The translations under genes were made by a program, and so were the position numbers. The notes beneath the pieces are model-generated. The model worked only from the letters and a program-made list of their open reading frames with translations, was not told the origin of the DNA and did no database searches. Positions 1 through 11,615 of a DNA stretch of 64,000 bases are shown piece by piece; position 1 is the stretch's first letter, and every line of letters starts with the position of its first letter. The stretch is from Cricetomys ansorgei (lineage: Eukaryota; Chordata; Mammalia; Rodentia; Nesomyidae). The stretch lies in the NCBI GenBank assembly GCA_026225945.1, contig JAMJFZ010002894.1, positions 1 to 64,000 on the forward strand, given 5' to 3'.

Positions 1-1765
1 AAGAATTTTGCGACAATGAGTCTGTGAGGAATCTGTTCAAAAGTAGTAAACATTTAATGAGTCTTAGATGCCCCTTGGAGTTTATAGAGTTGGGGGTACC
101 TGGAAGTACCCCTACTTATTAAGGAAATTTCTGAATGAATTTTACTGACTAGAAAATGCTGCTTTGCTTAAAATGATCACTAAAAAGACTGCAGAACAAC
201 TTAGAAAATTTGTAAGAAAAAATACCAGATTGTACACAAAACCACACGTGGTAGCTGTAGCCATGCAAAATACGTGATTTGTCTAAAGATCATTGTGAGT
301 AATAATAAGATAATTCATTTCTATGTTTTCACAGTTTTGAACTTAAATACTATAAGGAATAAAGTACTGGAAGAAAATATTTATCAGAGTGTGTAAGTGA
401 TAGCTTGGCAAAGATAATTCAAGACAGTTTGCTTTGGATGAAAGGTGATTAATGATAGTTTCAGACTGGCAATGGAAAAAGAGTTTTCTCCCCAGATCTT
501 CAGGTGAGGAACTGCGTCATTCACAAACAAAGGAACATGGAATTACCTAAAATTTGAAGATTAAAAATATACTACTTAATTAAAAGCTCTGAAAATTTAT
601 GTAGAGAGACAAATGATTTGATGAGACTTAGTTGGATTCTATCGTCTGCCATTTTCTTTTTCCTAGTCTAATCACTGACCTCCTGAGGAGCTCACTGGGT
701 ACCATGAGGGACAAGGGCAGCAAGCATATATCAACTTCAGTTTCTCTCTGATGAGTTGTTGAACAAAAGAAAGAAAGAAGTTGAGTGTTTTGAACCACAT
801 TGCCTTTTGTTTGAAAGCAGTCAAGATAGGGTGACCTTACATCAAAATGTTGAGTCAGCCTGTAAAGTTTGAGAAGAGAGGCATTAAGTAGGGGTCATTC
901 ACAGAGACCCTTCATAGCAGGGATGAGTCGCTTCCAGAAGCAGGTGTCTGTATGTCACTCTGATTGGAAATAAGCCACTTAGAAATAGAAATCTTAGGGC
1001 TTACAGAATGGAGGGAGTAGTGACTAGGAAAGAGTCTGAACCCCTGTATTTCTATTGATACCCTGTACTGCTCACTACCATTTTCTCAGTGGCGGTGTGA
1101 GCCCCTTTATATATCTTCTTAGCCTATAGATGACCCATGTCATGGTGGTCACCTCTGGATCCACAATGGCCGGAACTTCTTTGGTGTTGAGTAGATGAAA
1201 GCACATTGGATTAGTGATAGGAAGTCCGTGGTGGGTGAGTGAATCAATGCTCTCGTACTTTATAAGCGTGTTGGAGTCAATGAATTCAACATTCTTCCCA
1301 AGTGGAGGGACTTAACAGTAAAATGAGCCATAGTTAACTCTGTGCACTACTAGTAGATTGGAAAGTACATGCACATACTGTCCAGCCTTTCCCTAATATC
1401 TTCTCTGATTATTAAAGGTCACAAATATTCTTAATTTAATCATATATAAAATAGTCAAATATTATAGGTAAATCTAGAAATCCAAGCTAGAAATCTTAGA
1501 GTCAAGTGTGGCGCACACCAATTCTTCGTTTCAAGGTCTTCCGAGTCTAGGAAACAAATCACAGGGGCTTTTCAATATCCACAGAGGACGCCACAAAACG
1601 GTATGACTAAATTCTTCAAAGTTCTCCTACTGACAGACTCTTGTGGTACTAAGATTCTTGCATGGATATTTTTATTACCAATTCAGATCTTTTCCCTTAG
1701 TCGTTTGGGTAAAAAAAAGCATTATTTTGCACTTTTCTGATTAATATGGAACATTAGAACTTTTT
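1..1765. other. Single-copy AT-rich DNA, no gene seen
   Basis: I see no long open frame, splice-flanked exon, SINE or LTR here. The stretch is moderately AT-rich with ordinary complexity. It may be ancestral intergenic or intronic sequence. Confidence 0.5.
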
Positions 1766-1778
1766 GTGTGTGTGTGTG

Positions 1779-1846
1779 GTAGTGGTTTAGGGGATCAAAC
1801 CCAAATACTTAGGCTTCTCCCATTGAGCTGTACTTCCCCCACAACC
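1779..1846 (-). mobile_element. ID-like tRNA-derived SINE fragment
   Basis: Read on the minus strand it gives a degraded ID-type head: an A-box-like 'tacagctcaatgg' followed by a B-box-like 'gggtttgatcccc'. A short (GT)n precedes it on the plus strand, where the SINE tail would lie. Divergence is high, so the subfamily is not assigned. Confidence 0.5.
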
Positions 1847-1849
1847 ATA

Positions 1850-2925
1850 CACTGTTTCATATACTACTTTTTATGGATTAATTTAAGCCAAGATATTTTT
1901 AATCATATCAAAATCACACTACAGCATAAAAGCACAAGTCAACAGTATAATTTAACCAATTCTGTTGTCTTAGTCTAAGCAAAAATGTTGCCCTAAAGAA
2001 TCCCTGAATGTAGTTGTCTGTCCATGTAGCCTTAGAAAAGACTTCTGGTGTTACTGGCTTTATAATCCTCAAGATTATAAAAGCTCTGACACCTTTGCAG
2101 TAGAACTGGTCAACTTTCTGGACAAATGATCCTTGCTTCACCCCTCCGTCCACTGTTGTCAGTGAATCTGCCCTGGCTAACACTGCTTGGTGACAGCTTG
2201 TAATGCCATTGTCCAGGTCTCTGTCACAGTGGTGAACTACCTAAGGAATGAATACGCTGTCACTGTGACAGATTTAGCATCACAGAGATGGTCAGCTTTC
2301 AAATGTTGCAAACCTCACCCTCAGTGCTAGGCTCTGCACTGCAATTCTCCCATTGTTAAAACAAAACAAACCCAGAGTCTTCTGTTGTCAGGTAGCACGA
2401 TTATGATTAAAGTGGGCAGGGCTATCGTGGCCTAATTGTAAAAAGTTAACTATTGACTTACAGAGCACTGCACATAAGCATCTCTGCCATGTCTCCTTCT
2501 TATAAACACAAGTGAATGGTATAGATGGTGTTTGAATAAAGGAGAATAAACAGAGATACATAGGTGTTGGTTAAAATGCTTTTGACATCTTTCCCTCTCT
2601 CTTTCCATTGTCATATATTTGTGATGAATAACTTTTAGAATAGGGTTATGAAGTTAAAACTATTACATCAAGGAAACATAGATCTTCCTTATTGTTTCCA
2701 AGCCATATGCCATGCACAATTAAGTACTTGTAAAAGACATAGATTTGCTTTAGGAAAAAGGTCATTGGCAAGGAAATACAGACTTCTGTTTAGACTCAGA
2801 AGTAGTTTGTTTATGCCGCATCAAAATGATTTTCTATTATTAAGCTTGAAAAATTCTCTTTCTTCCGTCCTTCCTCTCTCTCTCTTTCTTTTTTCTTTTA
2901 CTCTTTCTCTTAAGATTAATTTATT
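1850..2925. other. Single-copy DNA, no gene seen
   Basis: No recognisable gene. A pyrimidine-rich patch with (TC)n character lies near 2863-2915. Open frames are under 100 codons and have no family resemblance. Confidence 0.45.
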
Positions 2926-3131
2926 GAACATCTATCCTTCCTAATGCTTTGACCCTTTAATATAGTTCCCTCAATCATAAAATTATTTTCCTTGCTACTT
3001 CATAACTGTAATTTTGCTACTATTATGAATCATAATGTAAATATCTGATATGTAGACGGTCTTAGGAGACCGCCACGAGAGGGCCGTTTGACCTCCAAAG
3101 GGGTCACCATCCACAGGCTGAGAAACACTGA
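2926..3131. mobile_element. URR1 hAT-Charlie non-autonomous DNA transposon
   Basis: The copy holds the characteristic URR1 core: 'gaccctttaatatagttcc', 'cataaaattattttc', 'cttcataactgtaatttt' and 'aatatctgatatg', then 'ccacaggctgagaaacactg' at the terminal repeat. The left terminal repeat is degraded. Orientation is opposite to the copy at 29801. It has no coding capacity; elements of this type were moved by a hAT transposase supplied elsewhere. Confidence 0.85.
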
Positions 3132-4238
3132 TGTAGAGGCATACAGTCTAGGAGAAATCAATCAGTGTCTTGCTGATTATTCTTCCTTAGATTAAGATAA
3201 AACCTGGAAGAAGGTGATATTCATAGCATCAAACTCAGTCTGGGGCTGCTGGTGCCTGATCTGAGGCAGCCAGGGATAAGATATTGAAGGTCAGGGAGCA
3301 TCTGGAAAGCACAGAGGTAAGATAGCATGGAGCCTGGGGAGTGTCAAGAGTGCAGGGCTCAGCGGCAGTAGTGGGAATAGCCAAGGATGGTACCTAATGG
3401 CCCCATTAGAAACTGGGTCTATCCAAAGGGCCCTATCCTAGCCTAGCCACAGCACCCCACAGAGAAGATTCATACTGTACCCTGGCCAAAGGCTTCAACC
3501 CAGGAGACAATTCTGTTTGAGGGAGAAGGCCTTCAGTCTAGGAGGGTCTGCCTGGGTTCACTAGGGAGATTGTGGCCACGATAAGGCAGATGCTCTGAGA
3601 AGGTTCAAGCCAAGAAACTTGGCCACATGGTTGTAATCATGGGGAGAGCCACAAAGACTGCTAACTGCTGTGCTCCTGCCATCATGGATACTGCTCTGTA
3701 GGTGTACTAGGGGAGGGTGGAGCTCTAGAGAGGGCAGAAGAGGTACCTAATGACAGTGGGCTTCTCTTTGTTCTCTGCGTCCCAGACTCCTGAACTGGTC
3801 CAGCACAGGGTCCATCCCAGAATCAGAATGAGCGCAGCAGTGAGGACACTGCACCTGACTCCAAGCAGGAGGCCTAAGGTACACCTGCCTTGGTGTACCC
3901 AGCTAGGGAAAGGTAACAGGTGAGCAGGCAGAGGAGGCTGGCAATACCCGATAGGCCGTTAGGAACCCGAGCCTCAGCGGCAGGCACTCCAGGGAACGTT
4001 CCAGCTTGGCACATAGGTGGATGACCTGGCATCTGTTGAGGCTCCACTTGCCCATGCTGGCACTTGCCTTAAGTCGTGTTTGCAGTGCATTACCACTGTG
4101 TGGTGCTAGCCTTACGTCGTGTTTGCGGTATGCTTCACTTCCTTTAGCAGCTTCTTGGTCTCAAACAGGTGTGAGTGTGGGATGTCCCTCCTGTACATAG
4201 AGGTATATAGTGGTACCCTTGGAGAAGGTTCGTGCTCA
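3132..4238. other. GC-richer unclassified stretch, possible remnant of an LTR element
   Basis: Base composition is clearly less AT-rich than its flanks. No family is recognised. If the minus-strand LTR suggested at 4458-4880 is real, this lies where its internal region would be, but no gag or pol motif is visible. A near-repeat 'gtcgtgtttgc' occurs twice around 4073-4130. Confidence 0.25.
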
Positions 4239-4457
4239 TTATTTCATTGTAGGTAATTTCTCAGGGTGGGTGATGGAGTTGAACAGCTGCTGACACTCAG
4301 GCTGATTGAGGATCAGGTCTCCAAGGCCCTTGGGATCGACGTCGCTGCTCTCCAGTAAGGCTTCAGTGAGAAAGGCCTCGACAATACACGGTGGGCAGGA
4401 TATCCTTGTTACTTGTACCCATCCACGGGACCCTTGGGGTAGGGGGGAGGCTGGCAC
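4239..4457 (-). other. 72-codon open frame of unknown origin
   Basis: The frame contains a stretch of protein-like composition around 'ESSDVDPKGLGDLILNQP', with few low-complexity residues. I do not recognise a family and cannot show that it is translated. It directly follows the putative LTR on the same strand, so it could be a decayed retroelement or processed-gene remnant. Chance is also possible at this length. Confidence 0.15.
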
Positions 4458-4880
4458 GGAACCAAGACACAGAGGCTCCAGGAGTCAGGTAAATGGCAAG
4501 AAGCAGACTCACTTTATAACAGGGGAGGAAGCCTCTTATACCCTCCACCCAGCCCAGTGTCCCATTGGCTCTAACTGCAGGCTGCTGTTCTTTGGGTGTG
4601 TCCAGGCAGGTCCGTCTCTGGGTAAGTCCACGAAGGTCTCAGGCCTTGTACTCCTCAGTGGCAAGTCCAGTTTTCTCCTACATATCCTGACTGGAATATG
4701 CGCCTGGCAAGGATGCCTGCATCAGTCATAGCACAAACCAGCTGTTGGAACTCCTGGATGATGGATCTCCTGCCTGAGGCAATTCTTCCCTTAGGCCCAC
4801 TAGAAACATCTCAGGAGAGAGGGAAGAAAAACCAGAAGAGTAGGGACCAGGAAGCAGTGTACTGTAGGCGCACAGCCAAT
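4458..4880 (-). mobile_element. Putative LTR of an unassigned rodent ERV
   Basis: On the minus strand the block reads like an LTR. A TATA-like 'ggtataagaggcttcc' lies at about 4527-4542, then about 20 bases on 'gttataaagtgagtctgc', then a C/T-rich U5-like end 'ctctgtgtcttggttccg'. I could not find clear TG/CA ends or a target duplication, so the call is tentative and the boundaries approximate. Confidence 0.3.
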
Positions 4881-4967
4881 CAGCCTCTTTACCAGGTTGG
4901 AAGGATCCGGGCTCAGCCTCTGTCACTCGTCCAATCTCCGAGGAGCTTACTGGCTGGCTGGCTGCAC

Positions 4968-5064
4968 ACAGGCGGGATGCTCTTCTGATCCCAGCAGGCA
5001 TCAAGCATGCACGCAGTACACGGACATGCAGGCAAATACCCATACACAAATTAAATCAAATTTT
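4968..5064 (+). mobile_element. B2/B3 SINE, 3' part only
   Basis: The run 'gatgctcttctgatccc' followed by 'catgcaggcaaatacccata' and an A-rich 'aaattaaatcaaat' tail matches the 3' half of a B2/B3-type SINE. The tRNA-like head is not recognisable upstream. Confidence 0.55.
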
Positions 5065-7047
5065 TCTATGTCACACTTTATTCATTCTGTGAAAATAACC
5101 GAGTCGGTTTTAGATCCAGGGAAAGCGCTCAGGATATTTATAGAGAACATCTGACTCCAGTTCATCAGAGAACAGAGCCTTACATTCCTGAAGCTTCCCT
5201 CCACTTACAACCATTCTCCCACAGTGTCAAAACCATGTGTGGAGGGGAACAGGAGACTGCATTCTTGTGTGGGCTCTGGCACTAGGTGGCCACTTAACAA
5301 TGTATTCCCCAATTTAGTGTCTTGGGGAATAAAATAAAGGGTTGGGTTAGTATTGAAAGGAAATGAACTCAGTTTCTTTGACTTATTTTCTAACATTAAA
5401 AAAGTCTAAAACTCCTAGGTAAAGACAAAAATTCCAAGTGGTTTTACAAACCCTAGTTTATCTGGCCATTTGGGTTCCCTTGTCCCACATTTCAGAGTCG
5501 AGCTGAGATTCAGTTACCCTCCCTATGGTTATGGCATTTCCAGGTCGTGTGAGCCTCACCTGGCCAGGTCCATTTGTTCTGTATGCACTGTGGACAATGT
5601 GCACTCTCAAGTGTGCAATTAAAGGTGGCAGAAAAGTCTATGGAGACTTCACGTCCGTAACTCTGAGCTTCCGGAGAATTCATTCAGGAGGGCTCTTGAG
5701 AAGCCTCAGGAATAGTGTGTGACACTGCACTTTATACCTTCACCTCATTCTGTGTCTCACTGAAACTCAGCTGCGGGCTTCGATGGAAGGCATTGCCTCC
5801 TCAGTTCCTAGTGCTTCACAACTCCCCAGGCTCTGCCTTCTGTACTGACCGGTCATTCGCACATCGCCATCTCTGTGTATTTCCTTCTGATGTCCAGATA
5901 CTGTTCTTCATCTTGCTGATGGAGTTGATATAGTAATAAATGTCTTCTCCTTGGTTCAGCATCACTGAAGTTATAGAATCTGGATCCTGAATGCCTCCCA
6001 TGAATATTTAAGGAGAGTCCTTTTTAATCTCACACTTAGCAATGATTCTTTTTATGATACAAATGATAAATCATATTTATATAACAATCATCAATACTCA
6101 ACACAAATCCAAAACCAACCTCCAGCTCCGGGACTGAGAAGCAGCTGGGTGATTTCTTTCAGGGTGTCCATAGGAAGGACATGGTGGGGCGTGTGCAGTG
6201 CGTGTGGCCAGTGGCTTCATGATCAGTGCATTGGGTAACAGGGACATGCGCTGGAGGGTTTGTGGGAAGAGGGGGTCCAGAGGCTAATGGGGTCGGGCCA
6301 CAGCTAGGTGGGCTCTGCAGTAGAATCACTGGCCCATTAGCAATGGTTCTTAAAGGCCCCAGCCCAAGGTGACAAACCAGCTCACTGTCTGAGTGAGGTG
6401 CATGATGGGGAACAGAGCAGTCTGGGATCCATTCACAAACCCTTCACCTTATAAGAGAAATTCAATGTCCTGCTAGTTTTCTTCCTTTTATTTATTTATT
6501 TTTTTTTACCAGAAGCAGAGCAAAAACATTAAAGGCAGAATGAGGGTTTAAAGCTGGTGAAATGCTCCTTACCAATTAGAGCATGAGTGTGCGGGCAAGG
6601 CTGGAGGAGGAAAGAGACGGGCGGAGAAGCAAAGACAATCTCCATTGAACCGGAAACTGTCTCTGCAGCCACCTGAAGACAGTTACGCTATTTTTACTAG
6701 GCTTTAATAGGAATCTATAAAAGTGAGCATTTTTTTTTGTGCTTTCATAGTTGAACATGACTTGAATAAGCTTCAGAAGCATAAATTACACAATAGAAAT
6801 AGCTTTTATAAATTAAGATGAAAGCCACTGGGAAGGAACACTGCTGCTTCAATCAGTGCAAACCCCACATGCGATCTTCTCAGCGTGGCCATTTGTACGA
6901 GGACTGCGGTTTGGACCTGAAATGTTTTCTGTGCAGAAGGAGTCGTTTCCAGCCTGTGGCTGAAGCTGGAAGGAGGTAGCGTCTTTAGAAGGTGGGAGTA
7001 AGCGGAAGGAAGTTAGACCATTGGAGGTTTCCACGGAAAGGTGCATA
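5065..7047. other. Single-copy DNA, no gene seen
   Basis: Nothing beyond short chance open frames. A short T-rich run lies near 6487-6508. No repeat family is confidently recognised. Confidence 0.45.
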
Positions 7048-7275
7048 AGGGTACTGGTTGACTTCTTCTCTCTCCTCTTCTTTATACATTCCTGGCTGCT
7101 ATTAACAGGTACCTGAATGCCCTCTCAGCATCTGCCCTGCGCTGCTGCAGGTCCAAAGTAACAAGGCTAAAGGTTCATGGATCCAAAGTTCCTCAAGTTT
7201 GAGCCAACCCAGACCTTCCCTCCTCAAAGAGTGACTTAGTTCCATTATTTATCCCAGCGAGGCCAAGCTAGTATC
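7048..7275 (+). mobile_element. MaLR (MT-like) LTR, 3' portion
   Basis: The order of blocks follows the 3' half of rodent MT-type LTRs: 'ggtccaaagtaacaaggcta', a degraded 'tttgagccaacccagacctt' (the usual 'gagccaaaataaacctt' polyadenylation block), then 'attatttatcccagcgag'. The 5' half is missing or too diverged. No coding capacity. Confidence 0.55.
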
Positions 7276-8635
7276 CTGAGTTCCATAAAGTTAACTATTT
7301 AACTATTACCATTTAAATTAAATTGGAACTGATTCACAAAACATAGGAGTTTTAAGTACTAATGAGATAACTGACATGAGATGCTTCAATCCATGTAGAT
7401 TGCATGATGTTTACATTACATTAAATACAACTCCTTAAACACTTGTCATTTTTGTAGCAAAATGTTCTAAACCCTTTCTGCTAACCTTCGGAAGCCCACA
7501 GTGTTTTGTTACCAAGCGTACTAGGGCTTCTCTTTCTTGACAACTGTTGCTTCCGTTGACCAACGTTTTTCTCTTTCATCTCCACCTCCAATAATTTCCA
7601 ACAATACTATTCCTATTGCCATCCACATGGCCATTCCAGGCATTCTTCATCTGCAGTATTTAGTGACGTCTAACTTCTGTGAACAATGCTCATTCTTTAC
7701 AGTGGTTTTTCTCTTTATTGTCACGTTGTGCCTATGTCACTCACCTTTGGTGATCTTCAGAAACATCTCCTGGAACTCAATCGTCTGCACTCAATATAGT
7801 ACTTAACGATTTACAAAATGCAATGGAAGACGATTTCTGCTACCTATGCACATGTCTGCTTACCTTTCTCAGCCACTGCATTAAAATAAACTCTCTTTAT
7901 AAACTCAGAGAAAAGGATGCTCATTAAACTCCAGTTTATATGATATCAGACTTAGTATTAGAAATACTGACATGTCAATAATTAAAAGAGTAAAAATCCA
8001 TTGCTGTATTCTGAGGAATGTTTCACACTACAGAGCTGGGTAAAGGGGGGAAAAAAAAGAACTTAAAATACCTGCTGGGATGCAGACTCAAAAAGCCAAT
8101 CATCTATTTACTCCTCTGAAAATATCATCTTTGGTGGAGGGAAACAATATACATTCACTTCAGTAGGTCCTGGGCTTTCGGAATGTTCCAGAAATAAATC
8201 TGTTGGGCTCAGAACATCAGGAAATTGCCACTTAGGCACTTAAAAAATCTTCTGCGCTGCCACCCAGACTCCTACTCACTTGACTCTGTATCAGTTGATA
8301 ATGGTTTCTGCCTAAGGAATTGATTCTCTGTTTTAATCAGGAACGATAACCTCTTTCCAGCTCAATCACAGTCCGCCAGCTCCTCCTACTCCAAAATGCT
8401 GCACTTGGCTCTGCATCTGAGAAGTCATAGGTCCACCGTCAGTCGAATGCTGACAACAGCTGACTCGGTGTTTATAATCGATACGCCCACGTTGACACCA
8501 TAGATAGGACATTGGGAAAAGGGTAAACCAGTTATTTATTTCTCACTTACAGAAGAGTAGGCCAGATATCTCTTACAGTAGTCGTTCTGTTTGAAAATTA
8601 TATGTCTATTTGCAGTGGGAGTAGAGGTGCTCAAG
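7276..8635. other. Single-copy AT-rich DNA, no gene seen
   Basis: No gene, SINE or LTR recognised. A short G/A run occurs at about 8045-8060. Confidence 0.45.
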
Positions 8636-8722
8636 AGGGGGTTGTCCTTGAACTTCTGAACTTTCTGCCTCTGCCGCCTAAGTGCTGGGATTTCTGGTGT
8701 GTGCCAACACATCTGGCGCTAT
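8636..8722 (-). mobile_element. B1 SINE, 5' part
   Basis: On the plus strand the reverse of B1 is visible: 'ttgtccttgaacttctgaac', 'ctgcctctgccgcctaagtg', 'ctgggatt', then 'gtgtgccaacacatctggc', which corresponds to the 7SL-like 5' end. The A-tail side is lost. It is considerably diverged, hence an older copy. Confidence 0.72.
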
Positions 8723-9452
8723 GGCTGCTTCTCAAACAGTTTTATTAAGCAGACTAAATACTATAGTACAAACCACGTCCTTGATAAGAAGTTACGCTAG
8801 AAAGAAAACAGCTGGCTGTAGATGCAAGCAGATGTTTTCTAATGGAAACCAGGTGTGAGGAGGGTATGGAAATCAGTCTTGGTGTAAAAGCACCTTGGAT
8901 TTGAAGTTCAGCCACTGGGAGAAATCAAGGAGAGTGTTTAGTGTTTAAGTACAGTTCCCACTTACAACGGAGAGGTTGAATCTTCACAAGACTAAACAGT
9001 AACGCAAGGCGTACCTTTTTAGCTGTTTGTTGTTTGCTTTTTCAGACCAGAGATGTTCTGTAATGGCTGTTTCCCAGATATTTACAGCTCATTTCCTCTG
9101 AGGTTGCCTTTCTTTAGACATGAGTATTCACTCTCTGGGACGCTTTAGAAAGAGCTAGGTTGTCACCCGGAGCTTCCTTAGCATTGCTTTCGTCCCTCAC
9201 GTTTACTCTGAGTACTCTTGCAAGAGAACTCTGAGCTTGTCACCAAGAGTGCTCATCCCGTTTGCTCCCTCAACAGAGATTACTACACTGCAGCTGTGCA
9301 CCATCCACGCATGAGCTACGACTTAGGTGTTTTTTGGACATAAAGTCAGGGAAAGAAGGAGATGCATATTTTGCATGCTTACGAATGAGGAAGGAAAGCA
9401 AAAGTCAGGCTAGAATTCGCTATCAAAATTCACTATCAAAAACCTCTAAATC
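8723..9452. other. Single-copy DNA, no gene seen
   Basis: No repeat or gene recognised. Confidence 0.45.
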
Positions 9453-9687
9453 ATGAGCGTTCCTCCTTTCTCTCCCGTTTTCATAGTCTCCTCTTTACAT
9501 CTCTCTCCTCCCGTCTCTGTCTCTCTCTCTCTGTCAACTTCATGGTCTCCCTCTTCACCCTGTTTCTCTCTTTTCCTCTCTGTGTCTTTGTCTCTGTTTC
9601 TCTCTGTGTGTATTTACTCTCTGTCTCTGTCTCTTTCTTTCTCTCTGTGTGTCTCTGTCTCCCTTTCTCTGTCTCTATCTCTGTAAA
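9453..9687 (+). repeat. Polypyrimidine (TC/TGTC)n low-complexity tract
   Basis: About 235 bases are dominated by C and T with 'tctctg' units. It abuts the 3' side of the minus-strand L1 fragment that follows, so it may have grown from that element's A-rich tail region. Open frames across it on both strands are by-products of the repeat. Confidence 0.85.
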
Positions 9688-10100
9688 CCACCGGATCCAT
9701 TTAGTGTTGTGTGCGTGTTCATGGACTGGGCCCATCTGCGGAGCATAAATAGCCTCCAAAGGCCTACATTCCTCGAAAAGCTGACTCTCCCTCCCTCAGC
9801 AGCCATCACCTGCCAATAGCTCCTCAGATAGGGGTGGAACTTCAGACCTCACTGGCTTGGTCTTGCTCAGGTGAACACGTAGGAAGCTTCTTCGAGTTCC
9901 TGTGTGCAATGGTACTGTCACGTCTGGCAGTACTGCTTCAGAGCAGGCATCTGATCTATCTGGCCCTTACAGTCTTTCTGCCACCTCTTCAGCAATGATC
10001 CCTGAACCTTGTAGGAGTAGGGTAAAATGGAGATGTGAGCCAGCTGTGTCATACACTGCCTTAGAGGGACCTACCTGCTGTCATGCCTTTCTTTGACCTG
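9688..10100 (-). mobile_element. Rodent L1 3'UTR fragment
   Basis: Reverse-complement landmarks of the rodent L1 3'UTR are present in order on the plus strand: 'atccatttagtgttg', 'ctccctccctcagcagccat', 'gctcctcagataggggtgg', and 'cttacagtctttctgccacc'. The same landmarks recur at 39055-39530 and 52485-52620. No ORF2 sequence is attached. Confidence 0.72.
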
Positions 10101-10712
10101 ACAGACTCAAACCATGGCTCTCTTTCTCCTTTAAGTTACTCCCTGTCAGGGATCTGATCATAGAAACAGAAAAAAATAGTCAACACAGTCATGTCATGAC
10201 TTCGTTGAAATGTTAGATAATCTATAAAATAAATAAAAGCAATGGCAAATGAGAAGACTTGATATTGTTAACCCTGGGGCTATCTTGTGTCCATTTCCTC
10301 CATTGAGTCTCACAGAATTAAGAGGAAAACTTGATGAATCTCTGCAACATTGCAAATGGTTGTAATTACTATTCAAGGCAGTCAGTTTGGTGTCAACATC
10401 ACACGGATACTGAAGGTGTAACAAAAGTCTGGAAAAGTGATTTTGCTTGCGTCGTTTGCTTTCTACTGGTCTAGACAAGAGCTTTCTAGCCAATGACTTC
10501 CAATTTGGGTCAGACTTTTAACCTTTAACATCCCAATTAAATGAATGCTGAGAAAATACAATACATAGTCACATATCGACAGCAATACTGTCACAACAAA
10601 AAGGGAATATATTTCTTATCCTTCTCTCCATCACCAGCTCCGTGGACCTGCAGGATGCTTACAATGAGGAACAGCAAGTGTGAGCTTGGAAGGTACTTAA
10701 CACTGGTGCTCA
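10101..10712. other. Single-copy DNA, no gene seen
   Basis: No gene or repeat recognised. Confidence 0.45.
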
Positions 10713-10910
10713 GACTTTCCTTGGCTCTCATTTTAATCTATCGTGTTCTATCTGTGTGATGCTGGAAGATTCCTTAACTTTTCTGCGCCTGTTTTCCTTA
10801 CTAGTCAAACAGAGGTAATACTATTGCTTCAGATTCAGCTGTAAGGACTGAGGAAGGCACTAACCATAGAAGTTAGATCAATATGCAGTAAGCAGTAAAT
10901 GTTGGCTTTT
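10713..10910 (+). mobile_element. MIR SINE (ancient mammalian)
   Basis: The MIR core and 3' LINE2-like end are readable: 'tatctgtgtgatgctggaag', 'tccttaacttttctgcgcct', 'agaggtaatactattg', and near the end 'gcagtaaatgttggc'. Divergence is high, as expected of a pre-eutherian-age element. Confidence 0.75.
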
Positions 10911-11528
10911 ACAGTTGCAGTCGTTATGAAGTTGGATTTTAATTCCTGAAAAATCTAATGTACTAAGGTAGAAATGGAAGCGACTTTTTCTTACACAATT
11001 CTCAAACTATCTTATGCATGACAATGTCTATCTGTCCACTTAAGGACAGAGAGATTTCTACCTTTGCTCAGGTATGTAAGGGAAAGGCAAAGGCCCCTTT
11101 TCACAAAGGGTGAAGGGTCAAGGAGTCCATAGATAGTTTCCTTTCATTGCCCCCCCATCACACATCTCAACATGCAATAAAGATGTGAGTCACTTGACCC
11201 TCTTGTCTGCCACACTGGTTTGGTGGAAGTTATGCTCAGTAGCAAATTGTTCAGAAGAGGTTTAGGAAGAAAGTGTCTCCTGTCCTGCTGAGGATGTGGC
11301 AGTCCATACCAAGCTTGGGACTGAAACTTCAATGTGAATTCGAGCAGTTGGTGCAGTGTCCTTTTTTTTAGGCAGGGTTTGACAAGATAAAGGACTGCTT
11401 ACTTTTCTTGTTCGGTCCCCTGAACAAGAAGTCAGCCTGTGGGCAACGCCGTCCCATGCCTCCTACAGAGAAGTTGGCCTTAGGAAAGGGATAGTCAAGA
11501 CCCTCGGAGTCCCACAATAACACGTTAT
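10911..11528. other. Single-copy DNA, no gene seen
   Basis: No gene or repeat recognised. Confidence 0.4.
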
Positions 11529-11615
11529 GTTTTCTTATTACTTAGAAATAAGTAATATTTCTAAGTAATATTTCCATTACTTATTTCTAAGTAATCCTGT
11601 TTTCTTATTACTTAG
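11529..11615. repeat. Perfect 18-bp inverted repeat inside a direct repeat
   Basis: The arm 'ttacttagaaataagtaa' at 11538-11555 is exactly complementary, inverted, to 'ttacttatttctaagtaa' at 11577-11594, leaving a 21-bp loop. The motif 'tgttttcttattactta' occurs twice, at the start and the end of the block. The DNA could form a hairpin. No terminator or gene context supports a regulatory role. Confidence 0.9.

Noticed and set aside
11529..11615. Rho-independent terminator-like hairpin
   Set aside because: Genome is eukaryotic, the stem is AT-only and no gene ends nearby.
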